Of a DNA stretch of 64,000 bases, positions 35,360-47,809 are shown piece after piece. The DNA comes from Bretschneidera sinensis (taxonomy: Eukaryota > Streptophyta > Magnoliopsida > Brassicales > Akaniaceae). The stretch is taken from NCBI GenBank assembly GCA_023935145.1, contig CM043698.1, positions 64,440,001 to 64,504,000 on the forward strand, in the 5' to 3' direction. How positions within the stretch are numbered: position 1 is the stretch's first letter; the number at the start of each line of letters is the position of its first letter. The notes beneath the pieces were generated by a model that was given only the letters and a program-made list of their open reading frames with translations, was not told the DNA's origin and did no database searches. Made by a program: the position numbers and the translations under genes.

Positions 35360-36658
35360 ACAATTTATTTATCCTGGAAAAAATACTTGTTCTTAGTCAA
35401 CTATTTGTAGTCTATACACACTCTTATCGTTCTATCTTCATTTTTCGTGAACAACACAGGGGCTCCCCAAATGCATTAGGTCCGATAAATTGTTTATCCA
35501 AAAATTCTTAAAATAGTACGTTCAACTCTCTTAATTCAGCTGGCATCATTCTGTAGGGTGCTATTAAATATATGTGATGATCGTGGTATCACATCAATAG
35601 AGAATTTAATCTCTCTACTTAGAGGAAAACTAGACAACTCATCAAGAATTACATCAGAATAATCTTTCACCGCTAAGATTTATTCTAACTTCCTATTTTC
35701 CTTTTTAGAATCCATTATGTATGCCAAATACTTCTCACGATCCTTCTTCAACCATCTCCCAGTGGTCAGAGCAAAATAAGATAGTTCGAGAGTATTTTAT
35801 GTTCTCTCTGAAAGTTACACTCTTCATGTTCATATCTAGAACACTACATTCTTTCTAAAACAATCAATCATATTCAAAGATAATAAATCAGCTTCAGATT
35901 CTCTATCACATATACGAATCACACAACCCTTGTAAACATTTATAATTATTACTTTATTTCAAGTGGAAATTTCAGCAATACTATTATGCATTAAAGGACT
36001 GATTCATGCATCAATAAACTTCATAAATACATTGGATGCAAAAGAATGGATTACACCAATATCAACCAACATTGATATGTCCACATTTTCTACAAACAAA
36101 GCACTTCAATTTTTACAATTCTGGGATAAATATCTAATCTGAATATATCTATAACAAACTTTTGTCTCTCAATCATACATCATATTACCACTTCCCCTTG
36201 GTTGCATACTTACTTCCTCTGCCATGACCTTCAGTTCCCATAGCTTATCTCTCAAATCTAGGGGTCCTACTGATATTACTCTGAGCTACAGAAACAATAG
36301 ATCATGCTTGCCTCTGACTCCATACTACAGTTCTCTGTGACAAGGGACCCCTCCTTTGGATGGTTTTCCACATTGCACACTCATACTGGTACCACCTCTA
36401 GGTTCCTCAAATCTAGAACTCTTCTGCCAATTCTTCCGCCCTCAATTTTCCATCACATCCTTCTCAATCTGAAGTGTTATATCCACTAATCTGACATAAT
36501 TCATATGCCTCATGTAAGATAGTTTTGATCAAATCTTAAAACATAATTCATTTATGAACCTCTTACACTTCTTCTCCTCTAGGTCTACCATTTCCGGTAC
36601 AAACCTCGACAAAGCCACAAATCTCTCATCATACTGAGCCACAGTCAACATATTTGCC

Positions 36659-36847
36659 TCAAATAAATAAAATCTCTATCTTGTTGGGCTCTAAAGGTCT
36701 AAGGAAAGTATTTATCAAGGAAACCTCCTTAAACCTATTCCAGGTTAAGGATCTATCAACATCTGAACTTACCCTGGGAAGAATATCCTCCCACCATTCC
36801 AAAACTTCTCCTTCTAACTCAAACGAAGCAAAGGCAACCACTTGCAT
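36659..36847 (-). pseudogene. Gypsy C gag fragment
   Basis: Reads AFASFELEGEVLEWWEDILP and LTWNRFKEVSLINTFLRP, the capsid-region Trp motif of plant gypsy Gag (..A..WW......TW..F...F). The same region is seen in Gypsy E at about 62040-62200 with stops in place of the Trp pair. The rest of gag and protease (35360-36650, 36850-37370) is too decayed to call. Confidence 0.75.
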
Positions 36848-37374
36848 GTCAGTTACGGGTAAAATACCAAATAATCTTTCTATCTAGTTCTCCCAAAACT
36901 CAGGCTTAAAAGGATTCATAGATACTTTAAACAATAAAGCATTCAACTTAACAATCTCCCTGGATCTCATGCTTAAACTCACTTTTCCACTTTTGAACAT
37001 TTATCATTACTGGATTAACAACCTCAGGCACTGCTCTAGCCTATTCATCAAGTCTATGCTATAAGCTATCAACTCTATCATCTGTTACATTCATTTTCTC
37101 ATCTCTTTCAACTTCAGATTCTCTCACACCTTTGCTACTATTAATTATACTGTCAACAAGTTCCCTTCTAGGAACCACAAATTCAGACTCAACCTCGACT
37201 TGTCAAAATATTGGGGCTAACCACTCCCTCTCAAATCAACAACTCTAACTCTAGTTCTAGCACATCCACGTGTCATCCTCAGACTATTTAAAATGTAATT
37301 TATTTTAATTTTTCACTTTCTTACTTTTTATGTAGTCTACAGAATCATAAAACCTAATGCTTTAATATCAAAAT

Positions 37375-39424
37375 TGTAACGACACATCCCGGGTTAGCCA
37401 CCCCCGAGACGGTGTCATCACATTTTGAAAATCCCAGCACGACACATATATGCAACAATGAAAATAAATAACACCAAAAGAAATTTTTACATCAATCCTC
37501 AACCCTCAACAGGGGAGTTACATCAATCTAATCTTTAAACATTATATACAACGTAAAATGCATGAATATTTACAAATAATTTTTCATTTTAATTTCTCAT
37601 TAGTCTGAGGATGTTGACACGTATATGGCTTACTGAAAATGATTTTGTCTGACTTTCAACCCACCAGACTATTTGTCCTGTCTGCTACCTGAAATCATTG
37701 TACAATGAGAGGTGAGTTTCACAAGCTCAGTGAATTAAATTCACTATAAGTACTCAATTTATATAAATGATCTTTCACTATTTAATCAATTATATCTCAC
37801 ATAACTTGATAATAGCATTCCACTATTACTACACATATCATAAGTCTCATTCTCTATCAATCTCTTCTTTTTATATATATTGGTTCACCTCAAGACCATC
37901 AATTTTCTCATAATTAGTGCGTAATGAGGTTCACAGCAAAAAGTCTACCATTTAGATAGTTCATACCATATCATACTTCTATGTTACTTTCTCACCATAA
38001 TTATCTCTCTGTGAGACTCATTCATTTATAAACAAATTCACAATAACACACAACACATCAGCATTTCAGTAATGCAAATCAATATTTAAAACATATGCAA
38101 TGCATGAATTATTATTAGGGAACGTCTTCCCACATATCGACATGTTTTAATCTTAGACTGGCTACCTTCCAGGTTATTTTTTTTCTCATTTAGACCAGCT
38201 GCCTTCCCGGTTCTTTTATTCTTATTTAGGCTGGCTACATTCCCGGTTCTTTCATTTTCATTAGATCGGCTGCCTTCCCGGTTCTTTTCTTTTATTTAAT
38301 GCATATGCATATGAACAATGATATGAAATATGCATCTGAACAATAACATAAAAAAAACAAACCTGAATTCAAATATTTAAATTTAGCTATCTGTCTTTCC
38401 TCAAATTATTAAAAAAAATTCACCAAATTCCTCTCATCATAAATCACATCAAATCATCCATTTTAGCTTGTCAAGATCCACTAATTTTCATCTCCTCATA
38501 ATTCGTATCAAAACATCAACCATAGCTCATCAAAAATTTCACTTATCACTTTTATTATTAAATCAATTTATTATTCCAAAAAAAATACTATTTTTCCCCT
38601 AATAATTTTCTACATGACAAAAATTCGTATCATACCTAACAATCAAATTTTTATCTATTACCAAATCATAAGCTAATAATTTATTTAATATTGTCACTAG
38701 ATAATTTCATTTTTTTATTTATATTACTTAAAGTAAATCTAACTCACCACGTAGCACTTAGAGCTACCCGTGGATCACCTCCTTGCCTTTCCTATTCCTC
38801 TCCAAAATTTCCCCCGGTTGCATACCTTCAACACTTGATATCATATTTATATTAAATTTCTAATTTATTCTTCAATTCTTCATAAACCACACCCTTTGAA
38901 AATTTCCACTTTGACTTCCGAGAAATTTCATGTGTGCTAAAAATTCAAAAATAAACATTACATTATTACCTTCTCTTTTTTTGATAGTTTTTCGTGACTC
39001 TCTATAAAATTCTGCCATAAACACCTTCAAAATTTTGCTCTTTCAATCTTTCTTTAGAACCCCAAGTGTTTAGAGAAAACAAGTAATTGAAGGAAAACTT
39101 AAACGAAATTTAGTAAGTATCATTTACGATTTCAATCAGTATGTATATATATACAATTTCAAAGCAATACTCAACAGTTAGCAAGCCTCCACGTTTTAAA
39201 AACGTGGAGGACATGCAACTTCATTTGAAGATGCACTTGGCAACAGCTGCCATGATTTGCCCTTTTTTTCATTTTCTTTGTAATTACGCCTCCATGCGTC
39301 CATTTTTTTTCAAAAGAATTATTTTATTTAATACTAAATCCTTTGCGTAAATATGTTATTTTAATTTCATGTCATATTTATTAAATTACTTCTATACCTT
39401 TACTTTACGATTACGGGTATTACA
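37375..39424 (-). repeat. Gypsy C 5' LTR
   Basis: 2050 bp, TGTAACGACA...GGTATTACA on the plus strand. The adjoining primer site reads tgatattaaagca on the minus strand (about 37358-37370), three transitions from tggtatcagagca, which Gypsy E keeps intact at 61568-61580. Confidence 0.92.
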
Positions 39425-39971
39425 ACAACATATAATCAATCAATGAAATAATTTATATCATATCATACTTTCATATTTCTTTCTCATCATATCTGTCTCT
39501 CTGTGAGACTCATTTGTTTATCAATAATTCCACAATCAAGACTGATACTTTAACATCTCAGTCAATAATAATAAAATAACCAAATAAATAAATGCATGTG
39601 TTTAAATCATCTTTCTTTCTTTCTTTTTCATCACATCATCTCATTATTTTATATTATCATCTGGGAACGTCTTCCCACATGTCGACATGTTTTAGTCAAA
39701 CCAGCTGCCTTCCTAGTCTTCTCAACTAGACCAGCTGCCTTCCTGGTCTTCTCAGCTAGACCATTTGTCTTCCCGGTCTTCTCAGCCATACCAACTACTT
39801 TCCTGGTCTTTTTTTATGCATATGAGCAATAATATACAAGCAAACATACATCCAAGCATTCAATTCAACTATCTAGCTCTTTTTCAAAATTATTATTTTT
39901 TATCATTTTATTAAATTGTCTCCTCATATATCATATCAATTTTTTAATCATATTTTTCATAAATTTCATAT

Positions 39972-41039
39972 CAGTTGCCTCATAAGATTCTCTAGGTCAC
40001 TATTTTCTGATTCCGGCACTGGTTGGAAGTGTCGTTGCTGTCCTTGAAGATTCAAAGCATTTTGAGTGTTGCTCCATGAGAGGTTGGGGTGGTTCTGGCG
40101 TTGTGTAGCCTGTGGACTAGGTGAGTTGTTCTGATCAGCCATGGTTTTTATGAGCATGTCTAGCTTTCTTTCCATAGCAGCCATCTGATTCGAAGATCCA
40201 TCATTGAAGCTCACCTCATACATATCCTTGCTTTTAAATCCTTATCTACCTCTCGAGGAGAATTGCTGGGTGTGCTCACTTAATGTCTCAAACAACTCCA
40301 TGGCTTCTTGACTAGTCTTCTCCATCAGCATACCTCCACAACTGGAATCCACTATACCTTGATTTATACCACTCAAACCTTCATAAAAAGCTAGGACCAG
40401 CTCATCTTGAGGTAAGTTGTGATGTGGACATTTGAGTAGCATCTCATTAAAGTGTCCCCATGCCTCGAAGAAAATGTCTCCGTCCCTCTGTTGGAAGGAT
40501 TGAATCTCCTTTCTCATCTGCCTTGTCTTTTGGGCTGGAAAAAATTTCCTTAGAAATCTACTGGATAGCTCTTCCCAAGTATGGATGGAATCTGCAGGCA
40601 ATGAATGATACCACATTTTAGCATTATCTTTTAATGAAAAAGGGAAAAGTATTAACCTGATTCCCTCTTGATCTAGGCCCCGAATATGCTGGAACTTGCA
40701 GAGATCACAGAATTCTCAAAGGTGCAAGTGTGGATCCTCAGCAGGTGTACCCCTAAAATGAGTCAAGACACTGAGTATCTACGGAGATATGTAATAATTG
40801 TCTTCCGCCTTAGGTTGATATACAATGCATGAAGGATGGTTGAGGTTCTGTGGAATGAAAGATTGCTTCATAGGTCTCCGTTCTGGTGGTGGTTGGTTGT
40901 AAAGCTGTTCCATTGGTGCTTCACCCTCAAATTCTTCTTCTTTCTCCTCGAAGTTGTTTCTAGGCCTCTTTCGAATGATTTGCTCACTCTCTATATCAAG
41001 TGGAAGGATGGTTGGATTCCTCACTCGAAGCTGTTGCAT
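39972..41039 (-). pseudogene. TR-B gag-like ORF, 5' part with capsid domain
   Basis: Starts MQQLRVRNPTILPLDIESE (41039). After an acidic stretch and two nonsense codons (region 40620-40790) comes the retrotransposon Gag capsid domain: MWYHSLPADSIHTWEELSSR, FFPAQKTRQMRKEI and CPHHNLPQDELVLAFYEGL (40616-40242), wording close to Athila Gag. It then reads MAAMERKLDMLIKTM. The zinc-knuckle segment present in TR-A is missing here (the reading jumps at about 40100-40110 from PQATQ to NHPNLSW). It is cut at 39972 by the inversion junction; the expected next residues are encoded from ~55627 on the plus strand. Confidence 0.85.
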
Positions 41040-41104
41040 GAATCAACAGGAATACCTTGGTGCAGCAGCTTCAGTACTGCTGCTCGGGTAGTCTCTGGAC
41101 TATT

Positions 41105-41161
41105 TGCGCTCGAGCGCTCCAAGTACTGCACTCGATCGCACTTTGCTTTGCGCTCGATCGC
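41105..41161 (-). repeat. GC-rich GCGATCGAGCGCA cluster in TR-B leader
   Basis: Three units (gcgctcgagcgc, gcactcgatcgca, gcgctcgatcgca on the plus strand) between primer site and ORF, as in TR-A. Confidence 0.75.
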
Positions 41162-41389
41162 AGTGCCAGAATTAGCACTGATGCACACCTGAAACAAAAA
41201 GCAAGAAAATAACAAAAACGAAGAATTAAGTTAGATAGTTGATGAAAATAAAATAAAATAAAACAAAACAAATTAAGAAAAATATTTAATGAAAAATAAG
41301 AAAATAAAATTGAACAAAATAAGAAAAATAAACGGGAAATAATTCTAAACATTAATTTAGCACAATCCCCGGCAACGGCGCCAAAAACT

Positions 41390-42688
41390 TGTTGGACGAT
41401 TATCTACCTAAATTAATGACTAAATAATCATACTCGTTTTACTTGCAAGTGCACAAGGTCAACTTAGTAGTATAGTGTGCGAAAGCAAGACCATCTCCAC
41501 AGGGATTGGTGAATTTCTTTTTAGAATTATATTCGCAATGTAAAAAAGATAGAAATAATAAAAGAGTTGATTATGATAAAGATAAAATAATAAAGATAAA
41601 GGCGTAGGGACTTGATATCCACCACTAATTATGCTACCACAACAAAACAGTATGCCAATGCTTTACTCATGTCATGAATACCTAATGTTTGTCAACCTAA
41701 GGGCATGGTATCTACTCCTTAAGCTATTGATCTCCCTAAGCAACGAGTTAGGCATGGTATCTACTCTAACTCTTTTCTCTCTCAAGGGATTCAACATGGT
41801 GTATGCTGAGTTGTTCCTTAAGAGAGCATAGGATCTGTGGAAATTGACAACCACACGGGACCTAGGGCATGGTATCTACTCCCGGTTTCCCATGTTGATT
41901 AACCCAAGAATCTGGTGTGTATATCTTTTGTTACTAATGTCAGACCCAGGACTCGGTCATCAAAATTGATCTAACTAACAAGTCCGTACCACATGCACAT
42001 ATTGATCAAACATATACATATGAGGAATTTAAATAAAAGCAGGTATTAATCAAGTTAAGTAACACAACATAAATATCGCAACGGCGCCAATACTAAATTT
42101 ATTGAGTAAACATAATTAGGGCTTCAACCAAGCCCTTACTAAAAGTTAAGTATACATAATAAAAATAAAGGAAAGAAGAAACCCGAGAGAAGAGTCATCA
42201 ATTCTCCTCCACAGTTTCCTTCTCCAAGCTAAAAGCAAAAGATAAAAGAAGGGATCTAAGAAGTGATTATTTGTGTGTGCTTTACAGGTGTATTTATAGG
42301 GCTTGAGTAGTCCTAGAAGGCTCATGAGTTCCTAAACTTTCCTAAAACACAAAACTCCTTTATTTCCAAAATAGGGTTATTTCCAAAATAAGGTTTTGTA
42401 GTTTACTGTTCATGCCCGTACATGTGCGCTCGATCGCATATGTGGTGTGCTCGATCGCAATTCTGCACTCGATCGCACAGAGGAGTGCGCTCGATCGCAA
42501 TCTAGCCAGTAGCTGCTCCATGATTTCCAGATTTCTTCTTTTAAGTGCCAAAAATGCTTCTTTTTCTCCAAGACCCCATAAAAACGTGTAAAACACAAAA
42601 GTGAAGTAAAATAGACTAAAACATATAGATAAAGAACTTAACAAATGTAAATTTTGGGGCTTAAATATGAATATTTAAGCTCCTATCA
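41390..42688 (-). repeat. TR-B 5' LTR
   Basis: 1299 bp; plus strand TGTTGGACGAT...GCTCCTATCA. GC-rich cluster with four units at 42424-42500. Nearly identical over long stretches to 57517-58832: a 66-codon open frame at 41631-41831 recurs at 58391-58591 with no amino-acid change. Confidence 0.93.
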
Positions 42689-44568
42689 TAGTGGCTCGTG
42701 GAACAAAAACGGGTACTCTGTACATGACCTCAAGTGTGAGAGATACTATTGCAGTGGTTGACGCAATAGTTGATACAATCCTATGGCACCTCAGGCTTGG
42801 TCACATGAGCGAAAAAGGGATGAAAGTGATGTTGTCTAAAGAGAAACTGCCAGAGTTGAAATCACTTGACTTTGATTTGTGTGAGAGCTGCATTCTTGGG
42901 AAACAAAGAAATGCCAGTTTCTTAAAAGGCGGCAGAACTCCAAAGCCCAAAAAATTAGAGTTGGTACACACAGATTTGTGGGGAGCTTTCCCGGTTGCAT
43001 CTCTTGGAGGTTTGCGGTATTATATCACATTTATTGATGACTCAAGCAAGAAGGTATGGGTTTATTTTCTGAAAAATAAATCTGAGGTATTTGAGACCTT
43101 TAAGAAATGGAAGACCATGGTTGAGACTGAAACTGGTTTATAGGTAAAATGCTTAAGGTTTGATAATGGTGGAGAGTACATAGATGGGGGGTTTAGAGAA
43201 TTTTATGCTGCTAATGGAATTAGGATGGAGAAGACTATTCCCCGGACACTACAGTAGAATGACATGGCTGAGCACATGAACAGGACCCTCAATAAGCGTG
43301 GTAGAAGTATGAGGTTGCATGCTGGGTTGCCAGAAACTTTTTGGGCCGATATAGTTAGCACAGCAGCTCACTTGATAAATCGAGGACCGTTAGTTCCTTT
43401 GGATTGCAGAATACCTGAAGAGGTATGGAGTGGAAAGGAGGTAAACCTTTCTTACTTAAAAGTTTTTGGCTGTTTATCTTATGTTCATATTGACTCTGAT
43501 GCTCACAGTGAACTAGATGCTAAGTCCAGAAAATGTTTCTTTATTGGCTATGATGATGAAGCTTTTGGTTATTGGTTTTGGGATAATCAAAATTGAAAAA
43601 TCATCAGGAGTATAAATGTGATTTTGAATGAACAGGTTATGTACAAAGACAGGTCAAGTGCAGAATTTGTTGTTACAGGGCCAGAACCAAAGAAGTCTGA
43701 GTTTGTTGACTTGGATGAATTTTCTGAGAGCACAGTGCAGAGGAGTCAACAAAATGATGAGAATACAGACCGACAGGTAAAACAGTGTATGCCCATAAGT
43801 GCTGTCTGAAGGTCTTCTAGGAACATTAGACCTCCACAACTGTTCTCACCATCCTTGTTCTATATTTTGTTGAGTGACAGTGGTAAGCCAGAATGTTATG
43901 ATGAAGCTTTGCAGGTTAAAAATTCTAGCAAGTGAGAGTTGGCCATTAAGGATGAGATGGACTCACTGATGACGAATCAGACATGGGAACTAACTGAATT
44001 GATAGAAGGGAAGAAAGCTTTACATAAAAAAATGGGTGTACAGAGTAAAAGAAGAGCATGATGGTAGCAAGCGCTACAAGGCCAGATTGGTTGTGAAAGG
44101 GTTTCAACAGAAAGAGGGTGTTGATTACACAGATATTTTCTCTCCAGTTGTGAAGCTAACAACAATCAGGCTGGTATTGGGAATTGTGGCTGCAGAGAAC
44201 CTACATCTTGAGCAGTTAGATGTGAAGACAGCATTCCTTCATGCTGATTTAGATGAGGATATTTATATGCATCAGCCACAAGGATTTGCAGTGCAGGGAA
44301 AGGAAAATTAGGTTTGCAAACTGAGAAAAAGTTTGTATGGGTTGAAACAAGCTCCAAGACAATGGTACAAGAAGTTTGACAGCTTCATGTGTAGCACTGG
44401 GTTCACAAGGTGCTAGGCAGACCATTGTTGCTATGTTAAGAGTTTTGACAACTTTTGTATCCTATTATTGTTGTATATGGATGATATGCTCGTTGCAAGG
44501 TCCAACATTGAGGAGATTAAAAATCTCAAGAGGCAGTTGTCAAAACAGTTTGCAATGAAGAATTTGGG
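42689..44568 (+). pseudogene. Copia B, 3' half: pre-integrase, integrase, RT
   Basis: Begins in the TSD and reads ARGTKTGTLYMTSS, WHLRLGHMSEKG (zinc-binding pre-integrase), CESCILGKQ and HTDLWG (first Asp). After a TAG at 43141-43143 it reads RFDNGGEY (second Asp). The expected Glu segment reads NDMAEHMNRT, where the usual QQNGVAER is damaged. It then gives SRKCFFIGYDDEAFGY, stops, RT with KARLVVKGFQQ, DVKTAFLHADL and [13 protein letters not shown], and the catalytic YMDD at 44474-44485. It is cut after FAMKNLG at 44568 by Gypsy F. The missing 5' half is 58833-60015 on the minus strand. Confidence 0.9.
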
Positions 44569-46137
44569 TGCTGATTACGCCCAAAGAGTAACGCGGTTAT
44601 TGTAGCACAGCTTTGGGGTGTCGATTCCACAGAGAAACAAGTTAACTACAAAGGAAGGTGTAAACTTTAATCTAAAACGATAAATCCAAATGAGTAAGAG
44701 AATCTGAAATTGATAGTGAAACAATTATGTAAAGTAGATTGTGAAGTATAATAGGAGAATAACAAGTATCTGGGAATCTTCCCGAGGTTCGTTGCCCTAA
44801 TCCTAACTTGATTCAGCTATTTTTATCTCGATTGCAAGTTTCACATCCCAAACAGGAAATAAGCAAATATTCAATTAAAGCGCATGTATAAACCCTAATT
44901 TGATTGTTATGAAATTCTTTTTATTTTCAATTCATGCACACATGATCTATCCTATAAGTTTATCAAGAAACGACAATATACTTTGATGACAATATTGCAG
45001 TAATGGACAAACCTAAAGACTAGATCTACCGGACTCAATTATACCCAAATAATCTTGATATAAAGAAAGCATGACTAAATCTATATCAAGGAAAAAGATA
45101 CAATCACCGGATTAGATGAAATCTTTATAATTAGATTAAAAAGTAAATCATAATAATGTTTGAACGTTAAAGCTCTTTTACAACTGAATCAAGTAAGGGA
45201 AATAGAAACAACTACACCTAGGGATTCATTTCTTCGCTTCGCTTAGAGATTAGTTAGCCATGGGGCTCATGGTTGCACAATTTTGATGGAGGAAAAGTTG
45301 TTGCTTCCTTAAGTTTTCCAGGTTTTTTTGAATGTCTAATTACAAACCCTAAGTGGTCTATTTGTAGTGTACAAGGCCTAAGGGTGTTTTAGGTTTGACC
45401 AAATCATTAAAGACCTAATTAGGGTCTAACTCGGAGAGCAAATCCTGTTCGTGCGCTGCACCTTGACTTGGGCGCGTTGCACCTTAGCCTTTGTCAAGTT
45501 TCTTGTGTGTGCGGTGAGGTTCGCCTCAGCTTCTCCAGGGTGTGCCTCAACCCTTCAAGGTGCACCTCAACTGATCCAAGGTGTGCCTCAGCCTAATGGC
45601 TTTTTAAGCTTCTTTTGGTCTTCTTTCTAAAGGGTGCGCCTCAGCTAATCTAAGGTGCACCTTAGCCTGATGCTTGTTCAGGAGATATGACCTTTTTCTA
45701 CTGAAACCACCATAACTTTCTCTAGGAAAATCATTTTTATGAACCGTAAAATCCTCCAGAAAATAGACTTCTAGATCTTTCTAAAAATATATGGATCATC
45801 TCTTGGTTCTTCCTACATCAATACAGTTTAATTTGCAAAGATGATTGATTTGTATGGCAATTCTGGCAACTTAGTGAAAACTCCTTTCTTAGTTTCTCTT
45901 CATCTTGGCTCTTCCGCGACCATTCTCTCACTCGAGTATTCATTGAAGCTTCATTTTTAAAATGATGATAGCTTTTCTATCTCTTTTAACTTAAGATACC
46001 TGAAAATGCACCGATATAAGTTAATGCTCCAAGAATACCACTTTAGAGTTGTTAACGATTAAAAATGCAATTAAAACCTAAATCAATCCTAAAGTGCTAA
46101 CAAATAAGTATGATCAAGATGCATTTTATGGCTCTCA
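44569..46137 (-). repeat. Gypsy F 3' LTR
   Basis: 1569 bp; plus strand TGCTGATTACGCCC...GGCTCTCA. The minus strand starts TGAGAGCC after the PPT-like gttggggattgtaa. A GC-rich tract at 45440-45670 repeats AAGGTGCACCTCAGCC-like words about eight times. 5' partner absent. Confidence 0.88.
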
Positions 46138-47809
46138 TTACAATCCCCAACTAGCTTATTGCTAGTTCCTAGCAATTCAAGCGAAAACAAGAGATGAATT
46201 CTATGGTGGGAATTAAAGTCAATGAAAGCAATATTAGTGTTAACCAAGAGTAATTCATATTTTGTCTAAAAAATTGCACATAACACATGGCACATAGAAT
46301 CATTAAATTTCACCTAAGTCCAAAAGTAATCCAAACATCAATCTTAAAATCGTTATTGACTTTTAACATCCATCTTACCACAATCCATTAGTCCAAACAC
46401 CCGGATGATTTTATGCATAAAATTCATGAATACAAGTCTTGGCCTCTAAGAACATAATAAATTGTGTGATATCAATCACAAGTCAAGCTCCATAGGCTTA
46501 CTTTTCAAATCACTCTCCACTATTGTAGAAAAATCACACTACATTGGATTAAAAGGTCTTTAATAAGCTTGTAACGTTAGGCTAAGGTAAAGGTTAAGGA
46601 AGAACGGGAAAGATTCGCAAGTAAAAGAACCAAATCTCTTAGTTTTAAACACAATCACTTTAAGCACTTGGTAACCTTTACTTCAACACCCAACTCTTTC
46701 AACCATTTTTCGAGCATTTCTTTCAACGAATCACCATTTTTTCTTTTCTTTCTTTCTTCTTTCTTTGCCATAATTCATTTTTTTTTTATGGCACATAACC
46801 ATTCACCTCCTCTTTCATTCTTTTTCTTTTCTTTTCCATAACCCCCAACTTATCTTCTTTAATATACTTGGGTTGTGGTTTTTCATATTTCCATCCTTAC
46901 TCCTCTTGAGTGCTTCTCAACAATGTGTACAACTAAGTTCTTTTAAAAGAAAGGTAAGGATAAAATATTTTTAGGCTCATGATGGTAAGTAAATAGGTTT
47001 TTGAAAGAAACAAGGCTCAAATTTTTTTTCAAGAAAAAGGCTCAAATAGGTGACTAGTGGTATATATTGCAAGGGTAGGTTTGAAAGGCTCAAACGGTTC
47101 AAAAATGGCCTATATCATATCCTAAGTAGTGTGCATTTTAGGAATTCGCCTCAAGTGATTATCAAATAAGTTCTAGAGCTTGTTTAGACCACAAAAGTAT
47201 TCACAAACAATCGCACATAAAACTTTTCTAGATGTTTTAAACTAATCATACTATCTTACCACAAACTAGAGTCTCTAACCAAATTAAGATTGACACTTAA
47301 ATTATTCTCAAACCGAAGCAAGATTTAACTTATTCTACATGCTATCTGCTATCTCAATTAAGCTCATATCATTGACATGTGAATTAACTCTAAGGCTAAC
47401 ACAAAGCATGTTTAAAACAAAAGATACGGACAATGACACCAAGCAGTTTAATGAAAGGCAAATCATATGTTTCCTCCACCCCCAACTAAGAATTACATTG
47501 ACCTCAATGTGAAAGAGAAAGTAAAGGAAACTCCCCTTTTGTAATCACAAGTGCATAACAGCTGAAAGCAGCGCATCTCCATTTAAACTGCACGCTCTAC
47601 TTTTTGTTAAAAGGTTGATCTGCAAAATAGAACAAACAAAAAGAAAGCAACGATGGTGTACTATGAAGACACCCACCATATGTTAGTACATGAACTAAAA
47701 AGAAACAACTGAGTACAAAAAATAATGAAAAGGAAAACATATTGAAAGATAGAGTAGTGAGGCGATAAAAAAATAAAAGAGAAAGAAACAAACAAGATAG
47801 AACCCAAAA
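46138..47809 (-). other. Gypsy F spacer between extra ORF and 3' LTR
   Basis: No ORF. Pyrimidine-rich runs (ttcttttctttctttcttc near 46740) and many short A/T words. The end next to the LTR contains the likely PPT (minus strand gttggggattg). Confidence 0.6.

Larger units (their letters stand above)
30886..39424 (-). mobile_element. Gypsy C, full-length decayed retrotransposon
   Basis: 8539-bp element flanked by a perfect 5-bp duplication acaac (30881-30885, 39425-39429). LTRs are 30886-33047 and 37375-39424. The interior on the minus strand has gag, RT, RNase H and integrase remnants in gypsy order, all heavily broken. Integrase C-terminal wording and the RT/RH segments suggest a chromovirus of the Tekay/Del type; I did not find a chromodomain. 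It is inserted in LTR D, a relative. A third relative, Gypsy E, is at the right edge of the window. Confidence 0.93.
30188..39971 (-). repeat. LTR D, truncated gypsy LTR split by Gypsy C
   Basis: Starts TGTAACGACCCATCC like the Gypsy C LTRs and follows their order of landmarks (cacaagctcagtgaatt, gtgagactcatt, gaacgtcttcccacatgtcgacatg), but is clearly diverged. The LTR is 30188-30885 plus 39430-39971; everything between is Gypsy C plus one acaac duplication. It stops mid-LTR at 39971, exactly where the inverted TR-B gag sequence begins, so its remainder was separated by the inversion. It contains a (TA)20 tract at 30349-30388. Confidence 0.8.
39972..42688 (-). mobile_element. TR-B, 5' part (inverted)
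   Basis: 5' LTR (41390-42688), tRNA-Asp-type primer site (41366-41383) and first part of the gag-like ORF of a TR element, on the minus strand. Sequence matches TR-A until caactg at 39972-39977, then switches to LTR D. Its other half is 55621-58832 on the plus strand. The flank after the 5' LTR, tagtg (42689-42693), is the reverse complement of cacta (58833-58837) after the 3' LTR, showing that both halves are one insertion separated by inversion. Confidence 0.93.

Noticed and set aside
41631..41831. 66-codon open frame identical to 58391-58591
   Set aside because: Part of the TR-B LTRs and antisense to their direction; useful as evidence of LTR identity only.
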